A stretch of 40,218 nt of DNA from Paracoccaceae bacterium (GTDB lineage Bacteria > Pseudomonadota > Alphaproteobacteria > Rhodobacterales > Rhodobacteraceae). The stretch is taken from assembly GCA_002708925.1 (NCBI GenBank), contig PAPN01000006.1, forward strand, positions 1-40,218, in the 5' to 3' direction. A model generated the notes under the pieces. That model was given only the letters and a program-made list of their open reading frames with translations, ran no database searches and had not been told where the DNA came from. The translations under genes and the position numbers were made by a program. Below, one piece after another: positions 14,429 through 23,584 of the stretch; position 1 is the stretch's first letter, and each line of letters opens with the position of its first letter.

Positions 14429-14878
14429 CTAGCCTTTGGCCAGATCGGCGGCCAGACGGAAGCCGATGCGCTTGGGGGCCTCTTGCTGCGGTTCCTTGGG
14501 CAGAGCCCGCAGGATCACGCTCAGCTGGCTGACATGCTGAATCAGCTGGGTTTTCGCGCCGGTTTCGTCGCTACCGTAGAAAGTCACAATATCGGGATCG
14601 AAATAGCCCATGCCCTCGATCCGCAGCACACCTGCGTCGCCCCCGGCAAACCCCATGGCGACCTCGTGTTCGTTGTCCAGCTGCTGTTCGAAGTTCTGGA
14701 TATAGAGAATCAGCCGCTCATAGGCCCATTCGGCGGGGCTTTTCTTTTCGACGGGGGTGGCGGTGATTTCGGCCGGGACATCAGAAACCTGCGCGTTCGG
14801 GTCCGCGTGGACCTCGTGGCGGCGCGGCAGGGCGTCCTTTTCCTGGGCCTCGGCCGCTGTGCTGATTTTACCGTCCAT
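14429..14878 (-). CDS. DUF6173 family protein
   Basis: A 149-residue soluble protein. The first 45 residues are polar and low in order; the folded part begins KSPAEWAYERLILYIQNFEQQLDNEHEVAMGFAGGDAGVLRIEGMGYFDPDIVTFYG and ends with a short helix-rich stretch VSQLSVILRALPKE. This fits the DUF6173 family as I know it, a small alpha/beta domain of unknown function found in alphaproteobacteria. It overlaps the end of the MBL hydrolase gene by 11 bases and is the third gene of that operon, so it is made together with the acyl-CoA dehydrogenase. No catalytic residues stand out. Confidence 0.75.
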   Translation of the reverse strand: MDGKISTAAEAQEKDALPRRHEVHADPNAQVSDVPAEITATPVEKKSPAEWAYERLILYIQNFEQQLDNEHEVAMGFAGGDAGVLRIEGMGYFDPDIVTFYGSDETGAKTQLIQHVSQLSVILRALPKEPQQEAPKRIGFRLAADLAKG

Positions 14879-15917
14879 CGCGCGTCTCCTTCATCTGCCA
14901 CAGCCATGCGCCATCGTCGCGCAGGGTGCGGGTCACGTCCCCCTCATGATACAGATGATTCAGATGCGCAACAGCCTCGACCAGCGCCAGACCGTAGGTG
15001 CCAAAGTCAATTTTGCGTTTGAACAGGGGGGGGAAACACTCGGCGGCTGTTTTGGGCTGGGTCAGATGCGCGCGCAGGCGGCGCAGCCCCCCGTGGTGGT
15101 TTTCGATCAGCTGGTGCATCCGCGTGGGCAGCCCGGTGAAAGGCAGCTTATGCCCGCCCAGCACCAGATGATCCGCCCGCGCCAGAGCTTGCAGCCGGGT
15201 GCAGCTTTCCATCCAGTCGGCCAGCGGGTCGGCCTCGGGTTCCGTGGCGTGAACACCGATATTGGGGCTGATCGAGGGCAGGATCTGATCGCCCGCCAGC
15301 ACCAGATTGTCATCGCGGGACCACAGGGTCAGGTGTTCGGGCGCGTGGCCATTGCCGATATGCGCGTCCCAATCGCGCCCGGCGGCGTGGATCACATCGC
15401 CCTGCTGCACCCGCAGATACCCCACGGGCAACGGATGCGAGATGTCGGCGAAATTGAAGGGCCGCTCGGTGATCCGTTTCTGGAACACCTCTTCGGACAT
15501 GCCGGCGCGGCGCCAGAATTGCTGCGCCTGCTCGGTGACCTTGTGTTCGACATCCAGAATCAGCATCCGCGCCATCAGATACGCCGTGCGCGTGGCCCAC
15601 AGCTGCGCCCCGCGGGCGATGAACCAGCCGGCCATGCCGACGTGATCGGGGTGGTGGTGGGTCAGGATGATCCGGCCCACGGGCTTGCCGCCCAAAGGCC
15701 CCACCAGCAGCTTTTCCCAGATCGCGACGGTGCGTTTCGAATAGACACCGGCATCCACGATGGTCCAGCTGTCGCCCTCGTCCAGCGCGTAGATATTCAC
15801 ATGATCCAGAACCATGGGCAGAGGCAGCCGCAGCCACAAAACGCCCTCGGCGATCTGGATCGCCTCACCCTCGGCGGGCGGGGCGTCCCAGGGATAGCGG
15901 ATGCCCGGCCCTGTCAT
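14868..15917 (-). CDS. MBL-fold metallo-hydrolase
   Basis: A 349-residue metallo-beta-lactamase-fold hydrolase. The metal-binding signature HHHPDH is at 87-92 (ligands His87, His89, Asp91, His92), followed by GNGHAPEHLTLW with a further His ligand and AGDQILPS with the bridging Asp. The C-terminal 80 residues (LVEAVAHLNHLYHEGDVTRTLRDDGAWLWQ) resemble the winged-helix tail of LACTB2-type members. The substrate is unknown. It starts one base inside the stop codon of the acyl-CoA dehydrogenase gene (TGATG), so a thioester or other hydrolysis step linked to fatty-acid or sulfur-acid oxidation is a reasonable inference. Confidence 0.87.
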   Translation of the reverse strand: MTGPGIRYPWDAPPAEGEAIQIAEGVLWLRLPLPMVLDHVNIYALDEGDSWTIVDAGVYSKRTVAIWEKLLVGPLGGKPVGRIILTHHHPDHVGMAGWFIARGAQLWATRTAYLMARMLILDVEHKVTEQAQQFWRRAGMSEEVFQKRITERPFNFADISHPLPVGYLRVQQGDVIHAAGRDWDAHIGNGHAPEHLTLWSRDDNLVLAGDQILPSISPNIGVHATEPEADPLADWMESCTRLQALARADHLVLGGHKLPFTGLPTRMHQLIENHHGGLRRLRAHLTQPKTAAECFPPLFKRKIDFGTYGLALVEAVAHLNHLYHEGDVTRTLRDDGAWLWQMKETRDGR

Positions 15918-17611
15918 CAGGCGCTCAGCTCTTCGTTGGTGATGTCATACAGATCCGAAGCCCCGGCCTGCGCGTGTTCCAGCATACCGGCGAATTGCGG
16001 CAACAGGCGGTTGATGTAGAACCGCGCGATTTTGGTGCGGGTGCCCGAGCCGCCTTCGGACATGGCGGCCTTCAGGTGGTAATGCCCGCCCAACACGCGG
16101 CCAAAGGCGCTCAGGAAGGGCACGCAGCCGGCAAAACGATCATTCATATCGGTCTGAGCCACCATCCATTCCACCGATTCACGCAGGGTTTCGGTGGCTT
16201 GCCAGACGGGCTCGGCCAGGTCGGGCAGCGCGGTGCGCGCCTCTTCGGCGTGGGCCTCGATCTCGTCCAGCAGGGCAAAGGCGGCCTCGCCCCCGTCCAT
16301 CATCTTGCGGCCGACCAGATCCATCGCCTGAATGCCGTTGGTGCCCTCGTAGATCGAGGTGATCCGCACATCGCGGCTGAACTGCGCCGCGCCGGTTTCC
16401 TCGATAAAGCCCATGCCGCCGTGGATCTGCACGCCCAGCTCGGCCACGGCGATGCCCACATCGGTGGAGAAAGCCTTGGCGATGGGCGTCAACAGCGCGG
16501 CGCGGGCGGTCCAGGCGGTATCGCCAGTGGCATTCCCCATATCCAGAGCAACCGAGCAATCCAGCACCAGCGCGCGCGCGGCAAACGTATCGGCCTTCAT
16601 CGTCAGCAGCATCCGGCGCACATCGGCGTGGTTGATGATCGGGCCCATCTGATCGCGTTCGCCCGCATAGGCCAGCGCGTGCTGATAGGCCCCCTCGGCG
16701 ATGCCCACACCCTGCGTGCCGACCCCCAGACGGGCATTGTTCATCATCGTGAACATGGCCGCCATGCCCCCGTGTTCCTTGCCCACAAGCCAGCCTTTGG
16801 CACCATCGAACTGCATCACGCAGGTGGGGCTGCCATGAATGCCCAGTTTGTGTTCCAGGCTGACGACGCCCAGGCTGTTGCGTTCGCCCAGGCTACCGTC
16901 TGCGTTCGGGATGAACTTGGGCACCATGAACAGGCTGATGCCCTTGGTGCCGGGCACGCCATCGGGCAGGCGCGCCAGCACCAGATGGCACACGTTGCCG
17001 CCGAAATCGTGATCGCCCCAGGTGATGAAAATCTTCTGCCCGGTCACCGCATAAGAGCCATCGCCATTCGGTTCGGCCTTGGATTTCAGCGCCCCCACGT
17101 CGGAACCGGCCCCCGGTTCGGTCAGGTTCATCGTGCCGGTCCATTCGCCGCTGATCAGGCGCGGCAGGTACATGTCCTTCAGCGCGTCGCTGGCATGATG
17201 TTCCAGCGCCTCGATCTGGCCCTGCGTCAGCAGCGGGCACAGCCCCAGCGCCATGTTGGTCGAGGCCGCCATTTCATTGAACGCCGTGTTCATCACCAGC
17301 GGCAGGCCCATGCCGCCATGTTCCTCGGCCGCCGAGACCGCCACCCAGCCACCTTCGGCCATGGTGCGGAATGCCTCTTCGAAACCGGGCGAGGCGCGCA
17401 CCACACCGTTTTCCAGAACCGCAGGGGTCAGATCGCCATTGCGCTGGATCGGGTACAGGACCTCTTCGGCCATTTTTCCCAGCTCGGTCAGGATCGCCGT
17501 GGTCATGTCCGGCGTCGCCTCGGAAAACCGTTCAGTCCCCGAGACAGCGGCCATATCCACCACGTTCTCAAAAATGAATCGGTAATCCTCGACGGGGGCG
17601 CGATAAGCCAT
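15917..17611 (-). CDS. Acyl-CoA dehydrogenase, long form (DmdC-like)
   Basis: A 564-residue flavoenzyme that forms a trans-2-enoyl-CoA and passes electrons to ETF. Visible are the flavin/substrate signature GTMNLTEPGAGSDVGALK (about 159-176), the FAD/tetramer segment QIHGGMGFIEETGAAQFSRDVRI, and YEGTNGIQAMDL with the catalytic base Glu422. The extra C-terminal domain (about 450-564) marks the long subgroup that includes 3-methylmercaptopropionyl-CoA dehydrogenase (DmdC) of the DMSP demethylation pathway; no other dmd gene is nearby, so the substrate is undecided. AAGGAGGAG precedes the start. It is the first gene of an operon with the MBL hydrolase and DUF6173. Confidence 0.92.
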   Translation of the reverse strand: MAYRAPVEDYRFIFENVVDMAAVSGTERFSEATPDMTTAILTELGKMAEEVLYPIQRNGDLTPAVLENGVVRASPGFEEAFRTMAEGGWVAVSAAEEHGGMGLPLVMNTAFNEMAASTNMALGLCPLLTQGQIEALEHHASDALKDMYLPRLISGEWTGTMNLTEPGAGSDVGALKSKAEPNGDGSYAVTGQKIFITWGDHDFGGNVCHLVLARLPDGVPGTKGISLFMVPKFIPNADGSLGERNSLGVVSLEHKLGIHGSPTCVMQFDGAKGWLVGKEHGGMAAMFTMMNNARLGVGTQGVGIAEGAYQHALAYAGERDQMGPIINHADVRRMLLTMKADTFAARALVLDCSVALDMGNATGDTAWTARAALLTPIAKAFSTDVGIAVAELGVQIHGGMGFIEETGAAQFSRDVRITSIYEGTNGIQAMDLVGRKMMDGGEAAFALLDEIEAHAEEARTALPDLAEPVWQATETLRESVEWMVAQTDMNDRFAGCVPFLSAFGRVLGGHYHLKAAMSEGGSGTRTKIARFYINRLLPQFAGMLEHAQAGASDLYDITNEELSA

Positions 17612-17683
17612 CTGGGTCTCCTCCTTGCGGGACGGGTTGGAATTCGGGTCATCCGCAGTTATTCAAAAACAGGTCACGAGGAA

Positions 17684-17713
17684 AGTATCTTTCAGTCGTA
17701 ATCCATCAACCAA
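17684..17713 (-). promoter_or_regulatory. Possible promoter of the acyl-CoA dehydrogenase operon
   Basis: On the minus strand TTGGTT (17713-17708) and GATACT (17689-17684) are 18 bases apart, which would give a leader of about 65 bases with a strong Shine-Dalgarno. The element lies in the 120-base divergent gap to the Sua5 gene. The match is moderate. Confidence 0.35.
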
Positions 17714-17731
17714 AACGCGGCGTCATAGACT

Positions 17732-18712
17732 ATGGCAAATCTGTCCACCACCGTTCTAAGCCCCGATGCCACGGGCATCTTTCGCGCAGCGGAAACGCTT
17801 TCCGCCGGGGGGCTGGTCGCCCTGCCCACCGAAACCGTCTATGGGCTGGGGGCGGATGCGCGCAATGACCGGGCCGTCGCTCGGATTTTTCAGGCCAAGG
17901 GCCGGCCGCATTTCAATCCGCTGATCGTGCATGTGGCCTCGGCCCAGGTGGCGCAGCGTTATGTGGAATGGTCGGCAAGCGCGCAAATACTGTCCGAGAC
18001 CTTCTGGCCCGGAGCCTTGACACTGGTGCTGCCGCTGCGCGCGGATGCGGGCCTGTCGCCCCTGGTCACGGCCGAGCTGCCGACCTTGGCGATCCGCGTC
18101 CCCGCCCACGCGGTGGCGCAACAGCTGCTGGCCGCGTTTGACGGCCCTGTCGCCGCGCCCTCGGCCAATCCGTCGGGTAAAATCAGCCCCACCACGGCGC
18201 AGCATGTGATCGACGGGCTCTCGGGCCGGATCGAGGCCATTCTGGACGGCGGCCCCTGCCCTGTCGGCGTGGAATCCACGATCATTGGCCTGTCGGACGT
18301 TGGCCAGTCAGATGTTGGCCAGTCCGCCCCCCCCACCCTGCTGCGTCCCGGCGGGGTGGCAGCCGAAGACATCGAGGCCGCTCTGGGTGTCCGGCTGGCG
18401 CAACGGGATCAGGCCGATCCGCTGACGGCGCCCGGTCAGATGCTGTCGCATTATGCGCCCGGCGCCCGTGTGCGGCTGAACGCCCATGACACCAGCGACC
18501 AAGAGCTGCTGCTGGGCTTCGGCCCTGTAGACTGCGCCCTGAACCTGTCCGAAACCGGCGATCTGGTCGAGGCCGCGGCGAATCTGTTCCATCATCTTCA
18601 TGCTTTGGATGCGATGAACCCCGCGGGGATTGCCGTCAGCCCGATTCCGATGCGCGGGCTGGGCCTTGCCATCAATGACCGTCTGGCCCGCGCCGCAGCG
18701 CCGCGCCCCTAG
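17732..18712 (+). CDS. L-threonylcarbamoyladenylate synthase (Sua5 type)
   Basis: A 326-residue enzyme that makes threonylcarbamoyl-AMP for the t6A37 modification of tRNAs reading ANN codons. The N-terminal YrdC domain (about 10-200) shows [15 protein letters not shown], the [12 protein letters not shown] loop and [16 protein letters not shown]; the C-terminal Sua5 domain (about 235-326) begins [14 protein letters not shown]. Between them the pentapeptide SDVGQ occurs twice in a row, encoded by a 15-bp tandem duplication at 18293-18322. The gene is divergent from the acyl-CoA dehydrogenase and convergent with yqgE, overlapping it by 4 bases at the stop codons. Confidence 0.92.
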   Translation: MANLSTTVLSPDATGIFRAAETLSAGGLVALPTETVYGLGADARNDRAVARIFQAKGRPHFNPLIVHVASAQVAQRYVEWSASAQILSETFWPGALTLVLPLRADAGLSPLVTAELPTLAIRVPAHAVAQQLLAAFDGPVAAPSANPSGKISPTTAQHVIDGLSGRIEAILDGGPCPVGVESTIIGLSDVGQSDVGQSAPPTLLRPGGVAAEDIEAALGVRLAQRDQADPLTAPGQMLSHYAPGARVRLNAHDTSDQELLLGFGPVDCALNLSETGDLVEAAANLFHHLHALDAMNPAGIAVSPIPMRGLGLAINDRLARAAAPRP

Positions 18713-19284
18713 GCGTGCCCCGCCTCCGAGGACAGCAGCAACGGGCTGACCCCCATGGATTTCAGCGCCCCGTCCCATTTGGCATCGTCGGGCAGATCGA
18801 ACACCAGCCGCATATCCGCGTCACAGGTCAGCCAGGCATTCTGTGACAGTTCGGATTCCAACTGCCCCTCGCCCCAGCCCGCATAGCCGATCGCAACCAG
18901 CGCGCGCTCGGGCCCTTTGCCCTGCGCCAGGGCCTCTAGAATATCCAGCGTTGCGGTCATTCCGAATCCGCCATCGACCTTCAAAGTATTGACAAAGCTG
19001 ACATAATCCAACGAATGCAGCACGAACCCGCGCCCCGTTTCCACCGGCCCACCAAAGGACACGCCCATGTTCCGGCTGTCGGGCCCATGGCTGATCGAGA
19101 GCTGTTCCAGCATGTCAGACAGGGCCACCTCTTCGGTGGGTTTGTTGATGATCAACCCCATCGCGCCCTCTTCGGAATGGGCGCAGATCAGCACCACCGA
19201 TTGTTCGAACCGCGGATCGCCCATGCCCGGCATCGCAATCAGCAGCTTTCCTGTCAGGTTCAGTTTGGTTTCGGCTGTGTCCAT
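18709..19284 (-). CDS. YqgE/AlgH family protein
   Basis: A 191-residue protein with the YqgE/AlgH pattern: [40 protein letters not shown] near the N-terminus, [15 protein letters not shown] in the middle, and [22 protein letters not shown] near the end. The family is widespread; in Pseudomonas AlgH influences alginate expression, but the biochemical function is not established. The ATG at 19282-19284 gives the usual N-terminus although the Shine-Dalgarno is weak; the frame extends upstream into non-coding DNA. It is divergent from the DsbD-N-like gene, and a CRP-like palindrome lies between them. Confidence 0.9.
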   Translation of the reverse strand: MDTAETKLNLTGKLLIAMPGMGDPRFEQSVVLICAHSEEGAMGLIINKPTEEVALSDMLEQLSISHGPDSRNMGVSFGGPVETGRGFVLHSLDYVSFVNTLKVDGGFGMTATLDILEALAQGKGPERALVAIGYAGWGEGQLESELSQNAWLTCDADMRLVFDLPDDAKWDGALKSMGVSPLLLSSEAGHA

Positions 19285-19344
19285 ATAGCTAAGATATGAT
19301 CGCCCCCGCCCCCGGTCCAGTTTCTGCGTCAGAAAAAGCACGAT

Positions 19345-19360
19345 TGTGACCTCTGTCACA
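19345..19360. promoter_or_regulatory. CRP-consensus palindrome in the divergent yqgE / DsbD-N-like region
   Basis: TGTGA (19345-19349), six bases, TCACA (19356-19360) is an exact match to the TGTGA-N6-TCACA operator of Crp-type regulators, and the palindrome extends one more base on each side toward the centre (TGTGAC/GTCACA). It sits 61 bases upstream of yqgE and 56 bases upstream of the DsbD-N-like gene. The regulator in this organism is unknown. Confidence 0.55.
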
Positions 19361-19415
19361 TCTGCTCGCCGCAATGTGAGTTGGCACGGCCCGTTTTTTC
19401 GCCCATTTGCAAAGG

Positions 19416-20225
19416 ATGATGACACGCATGTTTTTTCGCACTCTGGCCGCCATCTGCTGGGCGGCGGGCTCGGTTTCGGCCCAAAGCCTGAACCAGCAGG
19501 TGGTCGCGCTGGAGGTTCTGCCCGGCTGGCGCAGCGCCGATGGCACCCATGTGGCCGCGCTGAAGATTGACCTGGCACCGGGCTGGAAAACCTATTGGCG
19601 CGCGCCGGGGGATGCGGGCATTCCGCCGATGATCGACTGGTCGCGCTCGGACAATCTGAAGGGGATGATGCCGATCTGGCCCACCCCCGAGGTTTTCTCG
19701 CAAAATGGAATGAATTCCGTGGGTTACCAGACCGATTTGATCCTGCCCATCGTTCTGACGCCTCAGGATTCCGGCCAGCCGATCGACCTGAAGGGGGAAA
19801 TGCAGATCGGCATCTGCAAGGACATCTGCGTGCCGGCCGAGCTGAACTTCGATCTGGCGCTGCCCGCCTCGCGCAGTCGTGACAATGCGATCACCGCCGC
19901 GCTGGCCAGCCAGCCAATACCCGCGCGCAAGGCCGGGGTTGGCCGGGTGTCATGCGCGGTTTCCCTGACCGAGGACGGCCTGGCCATCGAGGCCAGGATC
20001 GCCATGCCTTCGACCGGGGCGCAGGAATATGCGGTGATCGAAACCGCCGACCCCGAGGTCTGGGTCGCCGAAAGCGACACCCACCGCCAGGGCAATATCC
20101 TGACCGTCCGCACCCAGATGATCCACATGGAGGGCGGAGCCTTTGCGCTGGATCGTTCGGGGATACGTGTCACCGTTCTGGGCAGCGACCGCGCGGTGGA
20201 TATTCAGGGCTGCCCGGCCGATTAG
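19416..20225 (+). CDS. Free-standing DsbD N-terminal-domain-like periplasmic protein
   Basis: A secreted protein of about 269 residues. The signal peptide (basic start, hydrophobic [10 protein letters not shown], cleavage before QS) is followed by an immunoglobulin-like domain with the DsbD-N family wording: [42 protein letters not shown], then [16 protein letters not shown] with a Cys-x3-Cys pair. In DsbD this domain receives electrons from the membrane part and passes them to periplasmic partners. Here there are no membrane or thioredoxin domains, so it would need another reductase such as CcdA. Two further cysteines (SCAV and near the end, GCPAD) are present. The start is uncertain among ATGs at 19416, 19419 and 19428. 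Confidence 0.8.
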   Translation: MMTRMFFRTLAAICWAAGSVSAQSLNQQVVALEVLPGWRSADGTHVAALKIDLAPGWKTYWRAPGDAGIPPMIDWSRSDNLKGMMPIWPTPEVFSQNGMNSVGYQTDLILPIVLTPQDSGQPIDLKGEMQIGICKDICVPAELNFDLALPASRSRDNAITAALASQPIPARKAGVGRVSCAVSLTEDGLAIEARIAMPSTGAQEYAVIETADPEVWVAESDTHRQGNILTVRTQMIHMEGGAFALDRSGIRVTVLGSDRAVDIQGCPAD

Positions 20226-23200
20226 GCCTTGCTGGCGCGTTTGCGCAAGGCCTGAACCAACGCGGCCAGCACGAACAGCGCCATCGCAAACAGCCCCACG
20301 CCCAGCACGAACAGCAGCAGCCCGGCGGCCATCGGATCCCCCGTCCCCCAGGCGTTTAACCACGGATGGGCCGCGCCGGTCACCAGCGGCCAGCCCAGGC
20401 TCGGCACCAGCCATCCGGCGACGGCCAGCAGGCTCAGCCCCATCGGCAGCCGCAGCCCCTGCACCCGAACCGAGCGTTTCAGCGCCGTCACCTGCCGGCG
20501 AATATCGTGCTGGATCGCCACCAGCGCCGGCACCACCATCAGCACCAGCACCATCCCGAATCCCAGCCCGTAAACCAGCGTGATCACCGTCGGGCGCAGG
20601 AATTGCGCCTGCTGCGAGGTCTCATACAGCAGCGGCGCCAGCCCCATCACCGTGGTCAGCGTGGTCAGCATCACCGGGCGCAGCCTGTCCGCCGTGCCAT
20701 CCATGATCGAGGGCACCAGCCCCCGGTCCTTGGCATAATCGTCAATCGTGGTCACCAGAACGATAGAATCGTTGATGATGATCCCCGTCATCCCCACCAG
20801 CCCCACAACGGTGAACATCGACAAAGGCACGTCCCATTGCACATGGCCATAGATCGTGCCGACCAGCCCGAAGGGAATGATCGCCATCACCACGATGGGC
20901 CGCGTCCAGCTGCTGAACACCCAGGCCAGCACCAGGTAGATCCCCAAAAGGCACAGCACCAGGCCGGTCATGGCCTCGTTCAGGAACTGGTCTTCTTGCT
21001 CGGACAGGCCCGACAGACGCCATTCCACCTGTTTTTCGCTGGCAATCGTCGGCAGGATCTCGGTCTCCAGCACGCGCAGGATTTCCTCGGCGCGGGCCGG
21101 GTCGTCCTCGGAAATATCCCCGGTGACGGAAATCAGCCGAATCCCGTTTTCCCGCCGCACCGTCGAAAACCCCGAACGCGTCTTCACGCTGACAATATCG
21201 GCCAGCGGCACATAGTGCCCGGCCCCCGTGCGCAGCTGCATCGTTTCCAGAAAATCGGCCGTCAGTTCGCTGCGTGGCAGTTCCACCCGGATTTCCGCGC
21301 TGCGCGGCCCGTCGGGGAAGGTGGCGGCCTCCAGCCCGTTCAGACGGTGCCGCAACACCCGCCCCAGCCCGTCGATTGTGAACCCCAAGGCCTGCCCTTG
21401 GGGGGGCAGCTCCAGAATGATTTCGTCCTTGTCATAGGACAGGTTGTCCTCAACCGCGGACACCTCGGGGTATTTGGCCAGGGCCTGTTTCAGCGCCTCG
21501 CTGGCCGATTTCAGCGTCTCGGCGCTGGCCCCGTAGAATTGCACGTCCAGCGCCTCGCCCCCCGGACCGGACCGCCAGCCACGGAAACTGACGGTTTCCA
21601 CCATCGGATGGCGGCGCACAGCGTCCTGCAACTCGGCCACAAAGGCGAAACTGGAATAGGGGCGCAGATCGGCGTCGATCAGTTCGATCGAGATCCCGCC
21701 CAGCAAATCGCTGTCCTTGGTATCCGCACCGGGCAAGGGCCGGCCCGAGTTCCCGCCCACCTCGGCGATCACGTAATCCAGCGGGTTGGTGCCATAGCGT
21801 TCGGCATATTCGGCGCCCAGGGCCTCGGTTGCGCGCTGCATTTCGCGCATCATTTCCAGACTGTCAGCCCGGCTGGCCCCCGGCAGCATGGCGAAATTGC
21901 CGGTCACGCTGCCGCGCTCGGGCGCGTTGAAGAACCGCCATTGCACATCGCCGCGCACAAAGACCGCGATCTGCCCGGCCAGCAGCAGCACCGTCAGCGC
22001 AATCACCGGATAGCGCGCCCGGATCACCAGCCCGGTCAGCGGCCGGAACAGATGGCTGCGTACCCAGCGAAAGCCCTTGTTCACCGTGCGCGAGGGCCAA
22101 TCGTACCAATGCTCTTTGGCCGAGTGTTTCAGCGCATGGGCCATGTGATGGGGCAGGATCAGGAAACATTCGATCAACGAGGCCAGCAGCACGACAATCA
22201 CCGTAAAGGGAATATCGCGGATCAGGTCTCCGAACCGTCCGCCAATCGCTGTCAGCCCGAAAAAGGCGATGATCGTCGTCAGAGTGGCCGAAAACACCGG
22301 CAAAGCCATCCGCCGCGCCGCGTTTTCCGCCGCCTGAGTGGGCGAATAGCCGTGGCGCGACAGGTGGTCGGCATGTTCGCCCACCACAATCGCATCATCC
22401 ACCACGATCCCCAGGGTGATGATCAGGCCAAACAGGCTGATCATGTTGATCGTCAGCCCCGCCGCATACATCAGCGCAATCGCCGTCAGCATCGACACCG
22501 GAATGCCCGCCGCCACCCAAAAGGCCGTGCGCGCGTTCAGGAACAAAAACAGCAAGATCAACACCAGAACCAGCCCGAACAGCCCGTTTTCCGTCAGGAT
22601 GTTCAGACGCGCGGTGATTGCCTCGGCGCGGGTGCGGATCAGATCAATCGTGACACCCTGGGGTAAGGTCGCTTCCATCTGGTCGGCCACGTCCTGCACC
22701 TGAGCCTGGATCTTGATCGCATCCCCGGTGTCCGAGCGATCCACCCGCACAGAAACCGCCGGGTGCTGACCGACGAAATAAACCCGGTCGCGGTCACTGC
22801 CCAGCAGGCTGACCGTCGCCACATCGCCCACCGTCAAAGCCGAGCCATCATCGTTGCTGCGCAACACCACGCTGGCAATCTGATCGGCGCTGCGTTTTTC
22901 CACGCCGGTGCGCACACGGGCATTGGCGCCGGTCACATCGCCGGCCGGGTCTGCGTCTACCTCTTCGGCGATGGCGGCGGCGATCTGCGCAATCGTGACA
23001 TCATGCGCCATCAGGTTCAGGCTGGGCACTTCGATCAGGATTTCCGGAGCGGCCACACCGCGGATGGTGGTCCGGGTGACGCCCTCTTCGAACAGGCGGG
23101 GGACGAATTCATCGGCAAAAAGGCCCAGCTGCTGCGGCTCGACCGGGCCGGTGATCACCACATCCGTGACCCGATCGCGCCAGACCCCGCGCCGAACCGT

Positions 23201-23581
23201 CGGGTCTTCGGCCTCTTCGGGCAGAGTGGTGACGGTATCGACGGCGGCCTGCACATCATCAGCGGCGCGGCTCATGTCCCAGCCGGGCTCGAATTCCAGC
23301 GTGATCGTGCCGCGCCCTTCGCGGCTGGTGCTGGCGCTGCTTTCCACGCCTTCCACAGCCAGCAGCGTCGGTTCCAGCACCTGGATGATCGCGGCATCCA
23401 CGTCCTCGGCCCCGGCACCATCCCAGACGGTGACGATATCCACATCATCGACCACCACATCGGGGAAAAATTGCGCGCGCATCTGCGGCACGGCGGCCAT
23501 GCCCAGCACCAACAGCACCACCAGCAGCAAGTTTGCCGCCGTCCGGTGACGCGTGAAATAAGACAGCAGCCCCCCCACCAT
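20222..23581 (-). CDS. RND-family efflux transporter, inner membrane pump
   Basis: A 1119-residue resistance-nodulation-division pump driven by the proton gradient. The first helix (about 15-33) is followed by a large periplasmic domain, then helices 2-6 with the proton-relay pair Asp395-Asp396 in GIVVDDAIVV; the second half repeats the plan, with GIIINDSIVLV in the position that holds a lysine in AcrB. After the twelfth helix (ending near MVVPALVAIQHDI) there is a C-terminal tail of about 95 residues with two more hydrophobic segments, unlike AcrB, which ends soon after helix 12. It follows the membrane fusion protein gene by 3 bases. No outer membrane channel gene is in the window. The substrate is unknown. 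Confidence 0.93.
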   Translation of the reverse strand: MVGGLLSYFTRHRTAANLLLVVLLVLGMAAVPQMRAQFFPDVVVDDVDIVTVWDGAGAEDVDAAIIQVLEPTLLAVEGVESSASTSREGRGTITLEFEPGWDMSRAADDVQAAVDTVTTLPEEAEDPTVRRGVWRDRVTDVVITGPVEPQQLGLFADEFVPRLFEEGVTRTTIRGVAAPEILIEVPSLNLMAHDVTIAQIAAAIAEEVDADPAGDVTGANARVRTGVEKRSADQIASVVLRSNDDGSALTVGDVATVSLLGSDRDRVYFVGQHPAVSVRVDRSDTGDAIKIQAQVQDVADQMEATLPQGVTIDLIRTRAEAITARLNILTENGLFGLVLVLILLFLFLNARTAFWVAAGIPVSMLTAIALMYAAGLTINMISLFGLIITLGIVVDDAIVVGEHADHLSRHGYSPTQAAENAARRMALPVFSATLTTIIAFFGLTAIGGRFGDLIRDIPFTVIVVLLASLIECFLILPHHMAHALKHSAKEHWYDWPSRTVNKGFRWVRSHLFRPLTGLVIRARYPVIALTVLLLAGQIAVFVRGDVQWRFFNAPERGSVTGNFAMLPGASRADSLEMMREMQRATEALGAEYAERYGTNPLDYVIAEVGGNSGRPLPGADTKDSDLLGGISIELIDADLRPYSSFAFVAELQDAVRRHPMVETVSFRGWRSGPGGEALDVQFYGASAETLKSASEALKQALAKYPEVSAVEDNLSYDKDEIILELPPQGQALGFTIDGLGRVLRHRLNGLEAATFPDGPRSAEIRVELPRSELTADFLETMQLRTGAGHYVPLADIVSVKTRSGFSTVRRENGIRLISVTGDISEDDPARAEEILRVLETEILPTIASEKQVEWRLSGLSEQEDQFLNEAMTGLVLCLLGIYLVLAWVFSSWTRPIVVMAIIPFGLVGTIYGHVQWDVPLSMFTVVGLVGMTGIIINDSIVLVTTIDDYAKDRGLVPSIMDGTADRLRPVMLTTLTTVMGLAPLLYETSQQAQFLRPTVITLVYGLGFGMVLVLMVVPALVAIQHDIRRQVTALKRSVRVQGLRLPMGLSLLAVAGWLVPSLGWPLVTGAAHPWLNAWGTGDPMAAGLLLFVLGVGLFAMALFVLAALVQALRKRASKA

Positions 23582-23584
23582 CCG

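Noticed and set aside
20366..22666. A 766-codon open frame antisense to the RND pump
   Set aside because: It lies wholly inside a well-supported RND gene. The peptide is a His/Gln/Arg/Pro-rich shadow with no ribosome binding site.
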